DNA of 64,000 nucleotides, taken from assembly GCA_007556525.1 (NCBI GenBank), contig SWJS01000003.1, forward strand, positions 249,595-313,594, written 5' to 3'. The notes under the pieces are model-generated. The model saw nothing but the letters and a program-made list of their open reading frames with translations. It was not told where the DNA came from and searched no databases. The position numbers and the translations under genes are program-made. Source of the stretch: Lysobacteraceae bacterium CU05-9. Lineage in GTDB: Bacteria > Pseudomonadota > Gammaproteobacteria > Xanthomonadales > Xanthomonadaceae. Shown here in pieces: positions 39,868 through 49,242 of the stretch. Each line of letters opens with the position of its first letter. The first letter of the stretch is position 1.

Positions 39868-41235
39868 ATGTCGAAACCCCTTCACGTCCTGATCCTCGCC
39901 GCCGGTGCGGGGACGCGCATGAAATCTTCTCTGCCGAAAGTCCTGCAGAAGATTGCCGGCAAACCGATGCTGGGTCATGTGATCGATACGTCGCGAGCGT
40001 TGGGCGCAGCTGGCATCCACGTCGTTTATGGGCATGAAGGTGAGCAAGTTCTGAAGGCGTTTGAAGGTCAGGACGACTTGCAATGGATTGAGCAGAAAGA
40101 ACGCCTCGGCACCGGCCACGCCGTGCAACAAGCGATGCCGCAAATTCCGGATGATGCGAGGGTGTTGGTTTTGTATGGTGATGTGCCGTTGATTACGGTC
40201 GGTGCATTGCAGGAGTTGATGCATAACGAACGCGACTTCGCAGTGCTTGTCACCGATCTTGCGAACCCGACCGGCTATGGTCGCGTCGTGCGTAACGAAG
40301 AAGGTCAAGTCAGTGCGATCGTCGAACAGAAAGATGCGGACAAGGACACGTTGGAGATTCGCACTGTAAATACAGGCATTCTCGTCGCCGATGCATCCGA
40401 CTTGAAGCGTTGGTTGGCGAACCTGACGAACAATAACGCGCAGGGTGAGTATTACTTGACGGATATTTTTGCGGCGGCGAATAACGAATTCAAAGCGGCA
40501 GGCATCACGCATGTCGATGATCCGATCGAAGTTGAAGGTGCGAATGATCCGTGGCAATTGGCGCAGTTGGAGCGCGCTTACCAAAAGCGTGCCGTCCGTG
40601 CGTTGTGCGTAAAGGGTGTGCGGTTTGCAGATCCGTCGCGTGTCGACATCCGCGGGAACGTCGAAGTTGGCAATGATGTTGAAGTGGATGTGGATGTGAT
40701 TTTTGAAGGGAATGTTGTGCTCGGCGATCGCGTCAAGATCGGCCCGTTCACGCGCATTCAGGACACCTCGATCGGCAGCGACACGGTGATCAAGGCGCAT
40801 TGTGATTTCGAAGGTGCCTCGATTGCGGATAATGCGGCGATTGGTCCATACGCGCGCCTGCGTCCGGGAGCGGAGCTGGCGAGTTCGACGCATGTTGGGA
40901 ATTTTGTCGAGATCAAAAAGTCCAAGATCGGCATCGGCAGCAAGGTCAATCACCTGAGCTACATCGGCGACGCGAACATTGGCAGCAAGGTGAACATCGG
41001 CGCGGGCACGATCACGTGCAACTACGATGGCGTGAACAAGTACAACACGGTGATCGGCGACAACGCGTTTATCGGCTCAAATTCGGCGTTGGTGGCGCCG
41101 GTGGAGATCGGTGCGGGTGCAACCATCGGCGCAGGCTCGACGATCACAAGGGATGCGCCGGAAGGGCAGTTGAGCGTGGCGCGGACGAAGCAAACAAGCG
41201 TGCCGGGCTGGACGCGACCGGTCAAGAAGTCCTAG
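39868..41235 (+). CDS. glmU: Bifunctional UDP-N-acetylglucosamine pyrophosphorylase / glucosamine-1-phosphate N-acetyltransferase
   Basis: 455 residues. N-terminal uridylyltransferase domain with [33 protein letters not shown] and LYGDVPLI; C-terminal left-handed beta-helix of hexapeptide repeats (about 250-440) that acetylates glucosamine-1-phosphate. Makes UDP-GlcNAc for peptidoglycan and LPS. glmS follows 69 bases later, so two steps of the same pathway are together, though glmS seems to have its own promoter. Confidence 0.96.
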   Translation: MSKPLHVLILAAGAGTRMKSSLPKVLQKIAGKPMLGHVIDTSRALGAAGIHVVYGHEGEQVLKAFEGQDDLQWIEQKERLGTGHAVQQAMPQIPDDARVLVLYGDVPLITVGALQELMHNERDFAVLVTDLANPTGYGRVVRNEEGQVSAIVEQKDADKDTLEIRTVNTGILVADASDLKRWLANLTNNNAQGEYYLTDIFAAANNEFKAAGITHVDDPIEVEGANDPWQLAQLERAYQKRAVRALCVKGVRFADPSRVDIRGNVEVGNDVEVDVDVIFEGNVVLGDRVKIGPFTRIQDTSIGSDTVIKAHCDFEGASIADNAAIGPYARLRPGAELASSTHVGNFVEIKKSKIGIGSKVNHLSYIGDANIGSKVNIGAGTITCNYDGVNKYNTVIGDNAFIGSNSALVAPVEIGAGATIGAGSTITRDAPEGQLSVARTKQTSVPGWTRPVKKS

Positions 41236-41243
41236 ACATAAAT

Positions 41244-41252
41244 TGCTAAAAT
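41244..41252 (+). promoter_or_regulatory. Extended -10 promoter element before glmS
   Basis: TGCTAAAAT fits the extended -10 form (TG, one base, TAnnnT). It lies 52 bases upstream of the glmS start, just after the glmU stop. Confidence 0.5.
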
Positions 41253-41304
41253 AGACGGTTCAATCCGACACTCGCTCGGGTTCCATTTTGGTTAGGTAGA
41301 TATC

Positions 41305-43140
41305 ATGTGCGGAATTGTCGGCGCCATCGCGAATCGTAATGTTGTTCCTGTTTTGGTCGAAGGGCTGAACCGGTTGGAATACCGTGGTTATGACTCTGCG
41401 GGTATCGCGGTCATCAACGCCGCCGATGAAGTCCGTCGCGTGCGCCGCACCGGTCGCGTTGCCGAAATGGCTGGCGCTGCCGAACAGGAAGGTCTGACCG
41501 CCGACATCGGCATCGGTCACACGCGTTGGGCAACCCACGGCGGCGTCACGGAATCGAACGCTCACCCGCACGTTTCGTTCGGTGAGTTGGCGCTGGTGCA
41601 CAACGGCATCATCGAGAACCACGAAGAGCAACGTGCGAAGTTGACCGCACAAGGTTACGTGTTTGAATCGCAAACGGATACGGAAGTGATCGCACACTTG
41701 GTGCATTCGTACCAGAAGCAAGGCATGGACCTGTTGCACGCCGTTCAACACGCCGTCAAGGAATTGCATGGTGCGTTCGCGATCGCAGTGATCTCAAAGA
41801 AAGAACCAAACCGCCTGATCGCCGCGCGCATGGGCTGTCCTTTGCTCATCGGTCTCGGCGAAAACGAAAACTTCATCGCTTCCGACGTCTCCGCAATTTT
41901 GCAGGCCACCCGCCGCGTTATCTTCCTCGAAGAAGGCGACACGGCTGAAGTGACGCGCGAAGGCGTTGTGGTGTTTGATGACAACGATCAAGTGATCGAA
42001 CGCGAAGTGCACGTCTCGGACGTTTCGCTGTCGTCGCTCGAGCTCGGTCCGTATAAGCACTTCATGCAAAAAGAAATCCACGAGCAACCACGCGCTGTCG
42101 CTGACACGATTGAAGCAGTGGTTGATAACAACGGTTTTGGTCCGGAGTTGTTTGGTGACGGTGCCGAGGAAGTTTTTGCGAATATCGACCGCGTGAAAAT
42201 TCTTGCTTGCGGCACGTCCTACTACGCAGGTCTGACCGCGAAGTATTGGATCGAGTCGATCGCCGACCTGACGTGCGACGTCGAAATCGCTTCGGAATAC
42301 CGTTACCGCAAGGTGGTTGCTGATCCTCGCCAACTCGTTGTTACGATCTCGCAATCGGGTGAAACGCTCGACACGATGGAAGCTCTGAAGTACGCGAAGT
42401 CGTTGGGTCAGGAGCAAACGCTGTCGATCTGCAACGTACCGGAGTCTGCGATTCCGCGTGCATCGAAGTTGGTTTACTACACACGCGCCGGTGCTGAAAT
42501 TGGCGTTGCTTCGACGAAGGCATTCACGACGCAATTGGTCGCGCTGTTTACGTTGGCGTGCACGTTGGCGAAGGTGAAGGGCAACCTGACACCGGAAGAA
42601 GAACTCGGTTACCTCGAAGATCTGCGTCAACTGCCAGGTTCCGTCCAGCACGCGTTGAACATTGAGCCGCAAATTGCTGCGTGGGCTGAGAAGTTTGCGC
42701 CGAAGGAAAATGCTTTGTTCCTCGGCCGCGGCGTGCACTATCCAATTGCATTGGAAGGCGCGTTGAAGCTCAAGGAAATTTCGTACATCCATGCAGAAGC
42801 GTATCCTGCGGGTGAGCTGAAGCACGGTCCATTGGCGCTGGTTGATGAGTCGATGCCGGTCGTGGTGATTGCACCGAATGATCGCTTGCTCGAAAAGGTC
42901 AAGTCGAACATCCAGGAAGTGCGCGCACGTGGCGGTGAGATGTTTGTTTTTGCGGATCTCGATTCGAACTTCACGGAATCCGATCACGTGCATGTGATTC
43001 GTGCACCACGTCATACGGGCGTTTTGTCACCAATCGTCCACACGATTCCGGTGCAGTTGCTGGCGTATCACGTGTCTTTGGCGCGTGGCACCGACGTCGA
43101 TAAGCCGCGTAACTTAGCGAAGGCAGTAACTGTCGAGTAA
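41305..43140 (+). CDS. glmS: Glutamine-fructose-6-phosphate aminotransferase (isomerising)
   Basis: 611 residues. [14 protein letters not shown] puts the catalytic Cys at position 2 (residue 1 after Met removal). N-terminal glutaminase domain ([16 protein letters not shown]), then two SIS domains ([26 protein letters not shown]) with the C-terminal [13 protein letters not shown] tail. Makes glucosamine-6-phosphate, feeding glmU. No glmS ribozyme is seen upstream. A strong terminator follows. Confidence 0.97.
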   Translation: MCGIVGAIANRNVVPVLVEGLNRLEYRGYDSAGIAVINAADEVRRVRRTGRVAEMAGAAEQEGLTADIGIGHTRWATHGGVTESNAHPHVSFGELALVHNGIIENHEEQRAKLTAQGYVFESQTDTEVIAHLVHSYQKQGMDLLHAVQHAVKELHGAFAIAVISKKEPNRLIAARMGCPLLIGLGENENFIASDVSAILQATRRVIFLEEGDTAEVTREGVVVFDDNDQVIEREVHVSDVSLSSLELGPYKHFMQKEIHEQPRAVADTIEAVVDNNGFGPELFGDGAEEVFANIDRVKILACGTSYYAGLTAKYWIESIADLTCDVEIASEYRYRKVVADPRQLVVTISQSGETLDTMEALKYAKSLGQEQTLSICNVPESAIPRASKLVYYTRAGAEIGVASTKAFTTQLVALFTLACTLAKVKGNLTPEEELGYLEDLRQLPGSVQHALNIEPQIAAWAEKFAPKENALFLGRGVHYPIALEGALKLKEISYIHAEAYPAGELKHGPLALVDESMPVVVIAPNDRLLEKVKSNIQEVRARGGEMFVFADLDSNFTESDHVHVIRAPRHTGVLSPIVHTIPVQLLAYHVSLARGTDVDKPRNLAKAVTVE

Positions 43141-43160
43141 AGCGTCGACCAGTTGTGCGA

Positions 43161-43194
43161 AAAACCGACGGTGCGAACCGTCGGTTTTCGTTTT
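43161..43194 (+). terminator. Intrinsic terminator after glmS
   Basis: AAAACCGACGGT (43161-43172), loop gcga, ACCGTCGGTTTT (43177-43188), then CGTTTT. Confidence 0.93.
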
Positions 43195-43202
43195 GGAGAT
43201 GG

Positions 43203-43252
43203 TTTTCAAAGGTTGAACATGTGTCCATTGACGCAAGTTCAACCTTTGAAAA
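43203..43252. repeat. Palindromic repeat element, copy 1
   Basis: Perfect 16-base arms TTTTCAAAGGTTGAAC (43203-43218) and GTTCAACCTTTGAAAA (43237-43252) around an 18-base loop that contains TGTCCATTGAC. The loop and inner arms recur at 59073-59112 (15 of 18 loop bases identical). Both copies lie next to a terminator between genes. Confidence 0.85.
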
Positions 43253-43270
43253 GGTGGACTAAACGGCGAG

Positions 43271-43756
43271 TCAGCTCACAGCTGCAACGAACGCAGCAGC
43301 GATCGCTTCCAAGCCAGCGCGATCTTCGTCATCGAAGCGACCCACAACAGGACTGTCAATGTCGAGCACGCCAATCAGTTCACCGGCCGAAGAAATCAAA
43401 GGAATCACGATCTCGGATTGCGAGGCCGCGTCGCACGCGATGTGACCAGGGAATTCGTGGACGTCGTAAACGACCTGCGTTTCGCGCGACAACGCAGCGG
43501 TGCCGCAAACACCCTTGCCCAAAGGAATGCGGATGCATGCTGGCAGGCCCTGGAACGGACCAACGACTAGTTCCGTGCCATCGAACAAATAAAAGCCCGC
43601 CCAATTCAAATCCGGCAATGCGTTGAACAACAAGGCGGAGAGGTTGGCGGCGTTGGCGATGAGGTTTTTTTCACCGTGCATCAAGCCTTGGGCTTGCGAT
43701 AAGAGCTGTGAATATTGCTCGGACTTCGAGCCGGTGAGTGTATTTGCGACGAACAT
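43271..43756 (-). CDS. msrC: Free methionine-(R)-sulfoxide reductase (GAF domain)
   Basis: 161 residues, a single GAF domain. Reduces free methionine-R-sulfoxide. The three family cysteines are visible: PACIRIPLGKGVCGTAA holds two and GHIACDAAS the third. NWAGFYLFDG and IPLISSAGELIGVLDIDS are further signatures. Start 43756 has TGGAGCAAGC before the ATG. Divergent from bioD with a 38-base gap. Confidence 0.9.
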   Translation of the reverse strand: MFVANTLTGSKSEQYSQLLSQAQGLMHGEKNLIANAANLSALLFNALPDLNWAGFYLFDGTELVVGPFQGLPACIRIPLGKGVCGTAALSRETQVVYDVHEFPGHIACDAASQSEIVIPLISSAGELIGVLDIDSPVVGRFDDEDRAGLEAIAAAFVAAVS

Positions 43757-43794
43757 GCTTGCTCCAATGTAAGACACCATTGTAAGGTGTGGCG

Positions 43795-44445
43795 ATGCAA
43801 TCGAACCTTTACGTCACTGGCACCGACACCGATATTGGCAAAACTTGGGTCGCCGTCCGACTCATTCAAGCGTTGCGTGACACCGGCAAGAAAGTCCAGG
43901 GCATGAAACCTGTCGCGAGCGGTTGCGATGACAACGGGAACAACGACGATGCGTTACAGTTGCGATACGTCAGCACGAATGCGAATACGCCGTACAACCA
44001 CGTCAATCCGTTCGCGTTCAAGGATGCGATTGCACCGGAATATGCCGCGAAAAACGAAGCACGCGAAGTCACGCTCGACGGCATTCTGCGAGCACACGCT
44101 GAGTTGGCGAAGGACAACGATGTCGTGGTGATTGAGGGCGCCGGTGGTTGGTTGTCACCGATCAACGAAGAACTTGATCAAGCAGATGTGGCGCGCGCGC
44201 TCAATGCCGAAGCCATTCTCGTTGTGGGCATGCGACTCGGTGCCATCCACCAAGCGCGTGCTGCGGCGCAGGCGATCGAAAGCAGCGGCGTGCAAATCAA
44301 AGCCTGGATCGCAAACGAAACGGAGCAGGGCGATCCGCAGTTTGATGAGAATGTTGCGACAATCCAACGTTACATCAACGCACCGCTGTGGGCGAAGATT
44401 CACCGTAATGAAGACGTGCCGTATTGGCTTTTTGATCAGACATAA
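43795..44445 (+). CDS. bioD: Dethiobiotin synthetase
   Basis: 216 residues. ATP-dependent ring closure giving dethiobiotin, the penultimate biotin step. P-loop-like TGTDTDIGKTWVAV (usual form TGTDTGIGKT), GMKPVASGC and VVIEGAGGWLSPI are the family motifs. Start ATG 43795 has AAGG seven bases upstream; GTG 43789 is a less likely alternative. Other bio genes are not in the window. Confidence 0.92.
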   Translation: MQSNLYVTGTDTDIGKTWVAVRLIQALRDTGKKVQGMKPVASGCDDNGNNDDALQLRYVSTNANTPYNHVNPFAFKDAIAPEYAAKNEAREVTLDGILRAHAELAKDNDVVVIEGAGGWLSPINEELDQADVARALNAEAILVVGMRLGAIHQARAAAQAIESSGVQIKAWIANETEQGDPQFDENVATIQRYINAPLWAKIHRNEDVPYWLFDQT

Positions 44446-44476
44446 AAAAACCGCCGCATCCCAGGGGATACGACGG
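44444..44476 (-). terminator. Intrinsic terminator of the phasin gene
   Basis: Read on the minus strand, a 10-11-pair stem (with G-T wobbles) from 44476 to 44451 is followed by seven T residues. On the plus strand the wobbles become mismatches, so the minus-strand use is favoured. Confidence 0.75.
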
Positions 44477-44500
44477 CTCAAAGAATCTTGAAGCGAAGAA

Positions 44501-44899
44501 TTACTTCTTGGCGACAGTCTTGGCAACCTTTTGAACAGCTGCTTCAGCCTTAGCCGTTGCGTCTTCGAATTGACCCTTAGCGATCAAGCCAATTTGCTCA
44601 GCCGACTTCGTTGCGGTTTCAGCAACTTCTTGCGTCGTTGCAACTGCGCGTTCGATGTTTTCGCGAGCAACTTGCACGCCCTTAGGCCACAGGTTCTTCG
44701 CCGTGTCCATGTCGCGGACTTGAGCGGCTTCGCCCATGAATGCGAACGTTGCAGCAGCGCGGTCCGTCAAAGCGGCGACTTGTGCGTTGAAAACGTCTTG
44801 CATCGTGTTGATGGCGATCGTGTTGATCTTGGCAGCCGTGTCAGCGAACTGACGCGTAGCAGCGGTGAGTTGTTCGTTGTTGAATTGCATGTTGTTCAT
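44501..44899 (-). CDS. Phasin family protein
   Basis: 132 residues, almost wholly helical and Ala/Thr/Glu-rich with no cysteine. QFNNEQLTAATRQFADTAAK with INTIAINTMQDVFNAQVAA and the ENIERAVATTQEVAETATKS segment match phasins, which coat polyhydroxyalkanoate granules. The C-terminal AKAEAAVQKVAKTVAKK is basic, as in granule or DNA-contacting members. TGGAGTTC precedes the ATG. It has its own strong promoter with a symmetrical operator-like sequence and its own terminator. No PHA synthase gene is in the window. Confidence 0.82.
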   Translation of the reverse strand: MNNMQFNNEQLTAATRQFADTAAKINTIAINTMQDVFNAQVAALTDRAAATFAFMGEAAQVRDMDTAKNLWPKGVQVARENIERAVATTQEVAETATKSAEQIGLIAKGQFEDATAKAEAAVQKVAKTVAKK

Positions 44900-44941
44900 G
44901 AGAGAACTCCAGAAAGAGAGAGAGAACGAAATTTGTTGCTT

Positions 44942-44981
44942 GTTGCATTGCACAATAGCAAACAATTTGGTGCAGTGCAAC
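44942..44981 (-). promoter_or_regulatory. Phasin promoter framed by a 12-bp inverted repeat
   Basis: On the minus strand TTGCAC (44980-44975), a 17-base spacer and TATTGT (44957-44952). GTTGCATTGCAC (44942-44953) and GTGCAGTGCAAC (44970-44981) are inverted copies with one mismatch and cover both hexamers. TGCA-rich sites of this kind are bound by PhaR, the phasin repressor, in several proteobacteria; that identity is inferred. Confidence 0.7.
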
Positions 44982-45041
44982 AGAACTGGCGAGTTTCGTT
45001 AATCTGGAGTTTATTTCTACAGTAAAATCAATGACTTATCT

Positions 45042-45398
45042 TCACGAACCTGTATATCGGGAGCCCGCCGTGCACGTCTCGTGGACCACAACTGCGCTGA
45101 GCAGCGGGATCTCCGGCTTGACCCTTTCGAAGATCCAGCGCGCCAGATTCTCCGAAGTCGGATTCTCCAGGCCCGGGATATCGTTGAGATAGTTATGATC
45201 GAGCATCGCGTAAGTCGGCTTGAAGATGCGCTTCACTTCCGCGAAATCCATCAGCCATCCGGACACCGGATCGACGTCACCGGAGAGATGCAACTCAATG
45301 CGGAACGAATGCCCATGCAACCGCGCGCACTTATGACCCTCGGGCACATTCGGCAAACGATGCGCAGACTCGATCGTAAAAATCTTGAAAATTTCCAT
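45042..45398 (-). CDS. queD: 6-carboxy-5,6,7,8-tetrahydropterin synthase
   Basis: 118 residues, the usual QueD size. Makes 6-carboxytetrahydropterin for queuosine. Zinc histidines lie in IESAHRLP and LHGHSF, the catalytic Cys in [10 protein letters not shown], and the C-terminus ends [15 protein letters not shown]. Start MEIFKIF 45398; longer in-frame starts extend over the divergent lytic transglycosylase promoter and are not used. No clear Shine-Dalgarno site. Confidence 0.92.
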   Translation of the reverse strand: MEIFKIFTIESAHRLPNVPEGHKCARLHGHSFRIELHLSGDVDPVSGWLMDFAEVKRIFKPTYAMLDHNYLNDIPGLENPTSENLARWIFERVKPEIPLLSAVVVHETCTAGSRYTGS

Positions 45399-45449
45399 GC
45401 GCCCATTATCCCACGCCTTTCGGCACATCCGCCGTTCAGACCGATTGCC

Positions 45450-45455
45450 TAAAAT
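45450..45455 (+). promoter_or_regulatory. -10 element seven bases before the lytic transglycosylase ATG
   Basis: TAAAAT at 45450-45455, preceded by TTGCC, is followed by only six bases before the ATG at 45462. Transcription would begin at or near the A of the start codon, and no Shine-Dalgarno site is present, so the mRNA may be leaderless. Confidence 0.5.
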
Positions 45456-45461
45456 ATCCCC

Positions 45462-46259
45462 ATGCACAAAACCTTGCTCGGATTCATCGCGATCGCCGCA
45501 ATCACCATGACCACACAAGCCGTTGCGCAAACGCGCACCGTCTATCGCTGTGTGCGCGACAACACTGTGAGCATTTCGACATTCAAGGAACCGAAGTCCA
45601 AGTGCGAAGCGAAGAAGATTGAGGATACGGCGGGGAAGCCGGAGAATATTTTTGGCAATCTCGGCGTATTCACCGGCAACTTGTATGAAGGTACGTTTGA
45701 AGGCAAGCCTGCGCTGACAACCCGAAAAACACCTGGTTTTACGCTGTTAACCCGCTTCACCGTCGAGACACCGAAAGCATCGCCAGCCCACGAAGGTCTC
45801 GGTAGTGTTGGGAAGGCGCGGTTGGATGCCTTCGACAAACAGTTCCAAGCGTCAGCAAAGAAACACAAGATTGACGAAGCATTATTGCGCGCCGTCGCTC
45901 ATGCCGAAAGCAGTTTCAATCCGAACGCGTTGTCGCCGAAGGGTGCACAGGGCGTGATGCAATTGATGCCCGGCACCGCTGCGGAGTTGAAAGTCTTCAA
46001 CCCATACGATCCCGCGCAATCCATCGATGGCGGCGCGAAAATGCTCAAGCAACTCAACACCAAGTATCGCGGTGACACCAACCGCGTGATCGCCGCCTAC
46101 AACGCCGGCCCCGGTGCCGTCGCGAAATACAACGGCGTCCCACCATACCGCGAAACGTTGATCTATCTGGACAAGGTCAAAGCACTGACGGACAACTACC
46201 GCAATGCACTCGGCAAGAAAGCCTACAAGACCGAGCCAGTCCTGAAAGCTGCGCAATAA
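45462..46259 (+). CDS. Lytic murein transglycosylase (Slt-type)
   Basis: 265 residues with a signal peptide ([23 protein letters not shown]). A short N-terminal domain with two cysteines (YRCVRD, KCEAKK) precedes the SLT domain (about 135-245): the catalytic glutamate is in [21 protein letters not shown], then [11 protein letters not shown] and [21 protein letters not shown]. Cleaves peptidoglycan in the periplasm. Convergent with tolC. Confidence 0.9.
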   Translation: MHKTLLGFIAIAAITMTTQAVAQTRTVYRCVRDNTVSISTFKEPKSKCEAKKIEDTAGKPENIFGNLGVFTGNLYEGTFEGKPALTTRKTPGFTLLTRFTVETPKASPAHEGLGSVGKARLDAFDKQFQASAKKHKIDEALLRAVAHAESSFNPNALSPKGAQGVMQLMPGTAAELKVFNPYDPAQSIDGGAKMLKQLNTKYRGDTNRVIAAYNAGPGAVAKYNGVPPYRETLIYLDKVKALTDNYRNALGKKAYKTEPVLKAAQ

Positions 46260-46296
46260 AAAATGCGCCGATAAGCTCACAAGGAACGTCGGCGCA
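46258..46296 (-). terminator. Intrinsic terminator of the pcm-tolC operon
   Basis: TGCGCCGA (46264-46271) and TCGGCGCA (46289-46296) are perfect eight-base arms; on the minus strand they are followed by a run of T. Confidence 0.85.
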
Positions 46297-46326
46297 AAGG
46301 AGAAAACTGTTTAAGCCATTCGCGGC

Positions 46327-47748
46327 TTACGGATTGATGATAACCGAGTCTGCGTTAACGGTGGTTGTCAAAAGACGGTTCGTCTCCTGCACATCTTCAA
46401 TATCCAACGTTCCCGCCGCTTGTGCGAGCAGCAAACGGCTTTGCAGGAAATTGTACTTCGCTTGTGCATATGCACGTTGCGCATTGAACAAGTTCTGCTG
46501 ATTCAGCAACACGTCCAAAACCGTACGCGTACCAACTTCCAGTCCAACTTGCGAAGCCTCATATGCTTCCTTCGCGGAAACCAGCGCCAAGCGACGCGCT
46601 TCCACTTCGGAAATGCCTGCATACAAGCGGTTATATGCGCCGCGCGTGTTACGGACTAAGCCGCGACGCTGTGCTTCCAGTTGATCGGATGCGACATCCT
46701 TACGCGCCAATGCCTGGCGAACTTGCGAATCCATTGCACCCGACGTCCACAGTGGCACCGAAACCGCAACACCGATCGTTGGACCCCAGCCGGAGCTATC
46801 GATTGGATTGCTGACCGAGACGCCACCGCCCTTGAAGCTCGATGAACCATCGGTGCGCTGATAGCCGTAACCACCGTTCAAAGTCACCTTCGGCAACTTC
46901 GCGGCGCGCGCACCGGCAACGCTGGCATCCGCAGCGTCAATCTGTGCTTGCGTCGACATCAGGGTCGGGTTGTTCTGCAAAGCCGAACGAACCCAGTCTT
47001 CCGAGTTGCCGCCTGCGGGCATCGTTGGCTTCCAGTTGTTCGGCAAACCCTTCAACGAGGTAATGGCTTTACCGGTCAATTCGACCAAAGATTGGTACGC
47101 GTCATCGACAGCGGTGCGGGCAAGAATCGTGTTCGCACGTGCATTCTCGTATTGAGCGCGAGCTTCGTGCACGTCGGTGATCGGTGCAAGACCCACTTCC
47201 AGACGCTTCGATGCGTAATCAAACTGCTTGCGCAATGCGGTTTCCGCAGCCTTCGCAGCGGACAACGTTTCCAACTGCGTCAAGGTATTGAAGTAAGCAG
47301 CCGACGTACGCGTGATCAAATCATCGCCCGCGGCTTCAACTTGATAATCCTGTGCACGCGACATCGCGCGTGCTGCGGCCAACTGAGCATCCAAGGTGCG
47401 ATCGAACAATGGCATCGAACCATTCGCACCGATCTGCAGCGTACGCGTCGTTTGGGCGCTATCCCCTTCAATGCGAATGCGCTGACCCGTCACCGGATCC
47501 GTCGAAGTCTGCGTGCCGGAACCATCGTTGCGCGAAATGTCATACGAACCGCGTGCGCCAATCTGTGGCAACTTCGCAGCGCGCGCTTGCACTTCATTCT
47601 CAGCAGTCACACGGCGGTTGGATTCCGCTGCGGCAAACTGCGGGTCGCTGTTGCGCGCGAGTTGATACGTCTGCACGAGGTCTTCCGCGTGAACAGCCAT
47701 CGGGAGGAGGGCGAGTGTCACGGCGGTGGCGAGGATTCGTAGAGACAT
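46327..47748 (-). CDS. tolC: TolC-family outer membrane channel
   Basis: 473 residues with a signal peptide (MSLRILATAVTLALLPMAVHA). Two OEP repeats of about 190 residues: EDLVQTYQLARNSDPQ, then GLAPITDVHEARAQYENARA; the second repeat has EVGTRTVLDVLLNQQNLFNAQRAYAQAKYN. Forms the trimeric outer membrane duct for efflux pumps and type I secretion. It lies 19 bases after pcm in the same direction, an arrangement shared by related genomes. It is the likely exit duct for the RND pump at 49.3-53.5 kb. Confidence 0.93.
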   Translation of the reverse strand: MSLRILATAVTLALLPMAVHAEDLVQTYQLARNSDPQFAAAESNRRVTAENEVQARAAKLPQIGARGSYDISRNDGSGTQTSTDPVTGQRIRIEGDSAQTTRTLQIGANGSMPLFDRTLDAQLAAARAMSRAQDYQVEAAGDDLITRTSAAYFNTLTQLETLSAAKAAETALRKQFDYASKRLEVGLAPITDVHEARAQYENARANTILARTAVDDAYQSLVELTGKAITSLKGLPNNWKPTMPAGGNSEDWVRSALQNNPTLMSTQAQIDAADASVAGARAAKLPKVTLNGGYGYQRTDGSSSFKGGGVSVSNPIDSSGWGPTIGVAVSVPLWTSGAMDSQVRQALARKDVASDQLEAQRRGLVRNTRGAYNRLYAGISEVEARRLALVSAKEAYEASQVGLEVGTRTVLDVLLNQQNLFNAQRAYAQAKYNFLQSRLLLAQAAGTLDIEDVQETNRLLTTTVNADSVIINP

Positions 47749-47767
47749 AGGAAGAAAAGCCCTTGTT

Positions 47768-48427
47768 TTATAGAACAAATGTCGACGCAGGTGCAGCGCC
47801 GGACAAGTATGGAATATCAGTTTCGAAAACAGCCTTGGTCGAATAACCCGAGCCACTTTCGCTCTTCGTCAAAACAACCGCTTCCATCGCCGGCGCATCG
47901 CCACGGACGAAGAACATGCGGCCACCTGGCTTCAACGCTTCCAGGAAGTTCTCAGGAACTTCAGAGATTGCGGAGTTGACGACAATGACGTCGAACGCTT
48001 CATCGCCGACGACCGAAGGGGACATCGCGTCGCCATTGACCACGGCAACATTGTTGTAACCCATCGAAGACAACTTCGTTGCGGCAGTGTTCGCACGGGC
48101 GGCATCGGCTTCAACGGTGACGACATTCTTTGCCAGCATCGCCAAGCAAGCCGTCTGATAACCCACGCCGGTTCCGATTTCGAGAACGGATTCATCCGGT
48201 TGCACGAGAATCGATTGCAGCACGCGGCCCTGAAACACCGGCTTGCGATTGAACGAACCGTCGCCCAACGGCAGATCGACGTCCGCGTATGCGAGGTTGC
48301 GTTGCTCCGGCAAAACGAACTCTTCGCGTGGAACGCGCATCATCGCCTTCAGAACACGGGAATCCAGGACGTCCCAAGGACGCACTTGCTGTTCCACCAT
48401 AAATTCGCGCGCTTTAGCAAAATCCAT
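47768..48427 (-). CDS. pcm: Protein-L-isoaspartate O-methyltransferase family protein
   Basis: 219 residues. SAM-binding motif VLEIGTGVGYQTACLA near residue 80, and the family pattern MVEQQVRPWDVLDSRVL and MMRVPREEFVLP. The usual role is methylation of isoaspartyl residues in aged proteins; this tolC-linked branch departs from E. coli Pcm in its C-terminus, so the reaction is inferred. Confidence 0.85.
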   Translation of the reverse strand: MDFAKAREFMVEQQVRPWDVLDSRVLKAMMRVPREEFVLPEQRNLAYADVDLPLGDGSFNRKPVFQGRVLQSILVQPDESVLEIGTGVGYQTACLAMLAKNVVTVEADAARANTAATKLSSMGYNNVAVVNGDAMSPSVVGDEAFDVIVVNSAISEVPENFLEALKPGGRMFFVRGDAPAMEAVVLTKSESGSGYSTKAVFETDIPYLSGAAPASTFVL

Positions 48428-48539
48428 TACACCAATCTCATTTCAGGGAATACAGAACCCACCATTATAAGTCGGCGGGCGGTGTTTTCATGCCTATTTT
48501 GCCGTTCAATGCCGTAACAATTCAGTGCCAGAAGTCACC

Positions 48540-48554
48540 GTGTCCGACGGACAC
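48540..48554. promoter_or_regulatory. 15-base palindrome next to the tetR stop codon
   Basis: GTGTCCG-A-CGGACAC, perfect seven-base arms about one base. No T-run follows on either strand. It might be a weak hairpin terminator for the tetR gene or a binding site upstream of pcm. Confidence 0.35.
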
Positions 48555-48555
48555 C

Positions 48556-49200
48556 TTACTTAATGGCGTATGTGGTGCAAAAAACCCGCACAACCTGCTC
48601 CAGATGCGCGCTCCGTTCTTCGGCGCTGACTTCCTCACGAATGCCAAGAATCAACTCGTAGAAAAGCTGCCCCCGGCTCAATGTCAGCAGCAGGGATGCC
48701 GCACTCGCATAATCTTCCTGCGGAGACATTTCACCCTTCTGCGCCCGATGTTCAAACAGCCGAGCCAATGACGGGATCATCCGAGCCGGTCCATCCCGCC
48801 AAACCATTTGCGGGATACCTGCGCTTTGCACGCGCGGACGCATCAGGAGCTGGAAGCCCATGACGTTCTTCTCGGTATTGAGAGTGTCGAAGTATTTCGC
48901 CGTCATCATTTCGATGATCTTGCGCAGCGGCACGGTATCCGGAAAGTCCAGGAGAGCCGGTGGAATGTGAGTCATCTGGTGGTGCCGCACGGCTTCGGAA
49001 AACAGCACTTCCTTGTCGCCGAAGTGGCTGTAGACAGTGAGCTTGGACACGTTTGCCTCCGCCGCAATCGCATCCATGGTGACATCCATGAAGTCACGTT
49101 TCAGGAATAGACCAATCGCCGCTTCCAGAATTGCCAAGCGTTTCACGGAATCCTTCGGACGTCCGGCGCGCGGCTTGGTGTTTGATTCAGCACCTGTCAT
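48556..49200 (-). CDS. TetR/AcrR-family transcriptional regulator
   Basis: 214 residues. N-terminal helix-turn-helix (LAILEAAIGLFLKRDFMDVTMDAIAAEANVSKLTVYSHFGDKE, key part VSKLTVYSHFGDKEVLF) at about residues 25-70, and a ligand-binding C-terminal domain typed by LARLFEHRAQKGEMSPQED. Divergent from the RND adaptor gene with 59 bases between starts and an inverted repeat there, so it very probably represses the efflux operon and itself. Confidence 0.9.
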   Translation of the reverse strand: MTGAESNTKPRAGRPKDSVKRLAILEAAIGLFLKRDFMDVTMDAIAAEANVSKLTVYSHFGDKEVLFSEAVRHHQMTHIPPALLDFPDTVPLRKIIEMMTAKYFDTLNTEKNVMGFQLLMRPRVQSAGIPQMVWRDGPARMIPSLARLFEHRAQKGEMSPQEDYASAASLLLTLSRGQLFYELILGIREEVSAEERSAHLEQVVRVFCTTYAIK

Positions 49201-49210
49201 AAACTACTTA

Positions 49211-49242
49211 TAAACTGTACGGTATCGTATCCTGTAAGTTTA
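49211..49242. promoter_or_regulatory. Operator-like inverted repeat between tetR and the RND operon
   Basis: TAAACT (49211-49216) and AGTTTA (49237-49242) are symmetrical about 49226/49227 and frame GTACGGTATCGTATCC. The length suits two TetR dimers and covers the likely promoters of both divergent genes. Confidence 0.55.

Noticed and set aside
41236-41304. glmS ribozyme
   Set aside because: The 69-base gap is too short and lacks the conserved core; the ribozyme is mainly known from Gram-positive bacteria.
41794-43014. 406-residue minus-strand frame
   Set aside because: Antisense to glmS; composition typical of a mirror frame.
46948-47742. 264-residue plus-strand frame
   Set aside because: Antisense to tolC, which has a full signal peptide and both OEP repeats.
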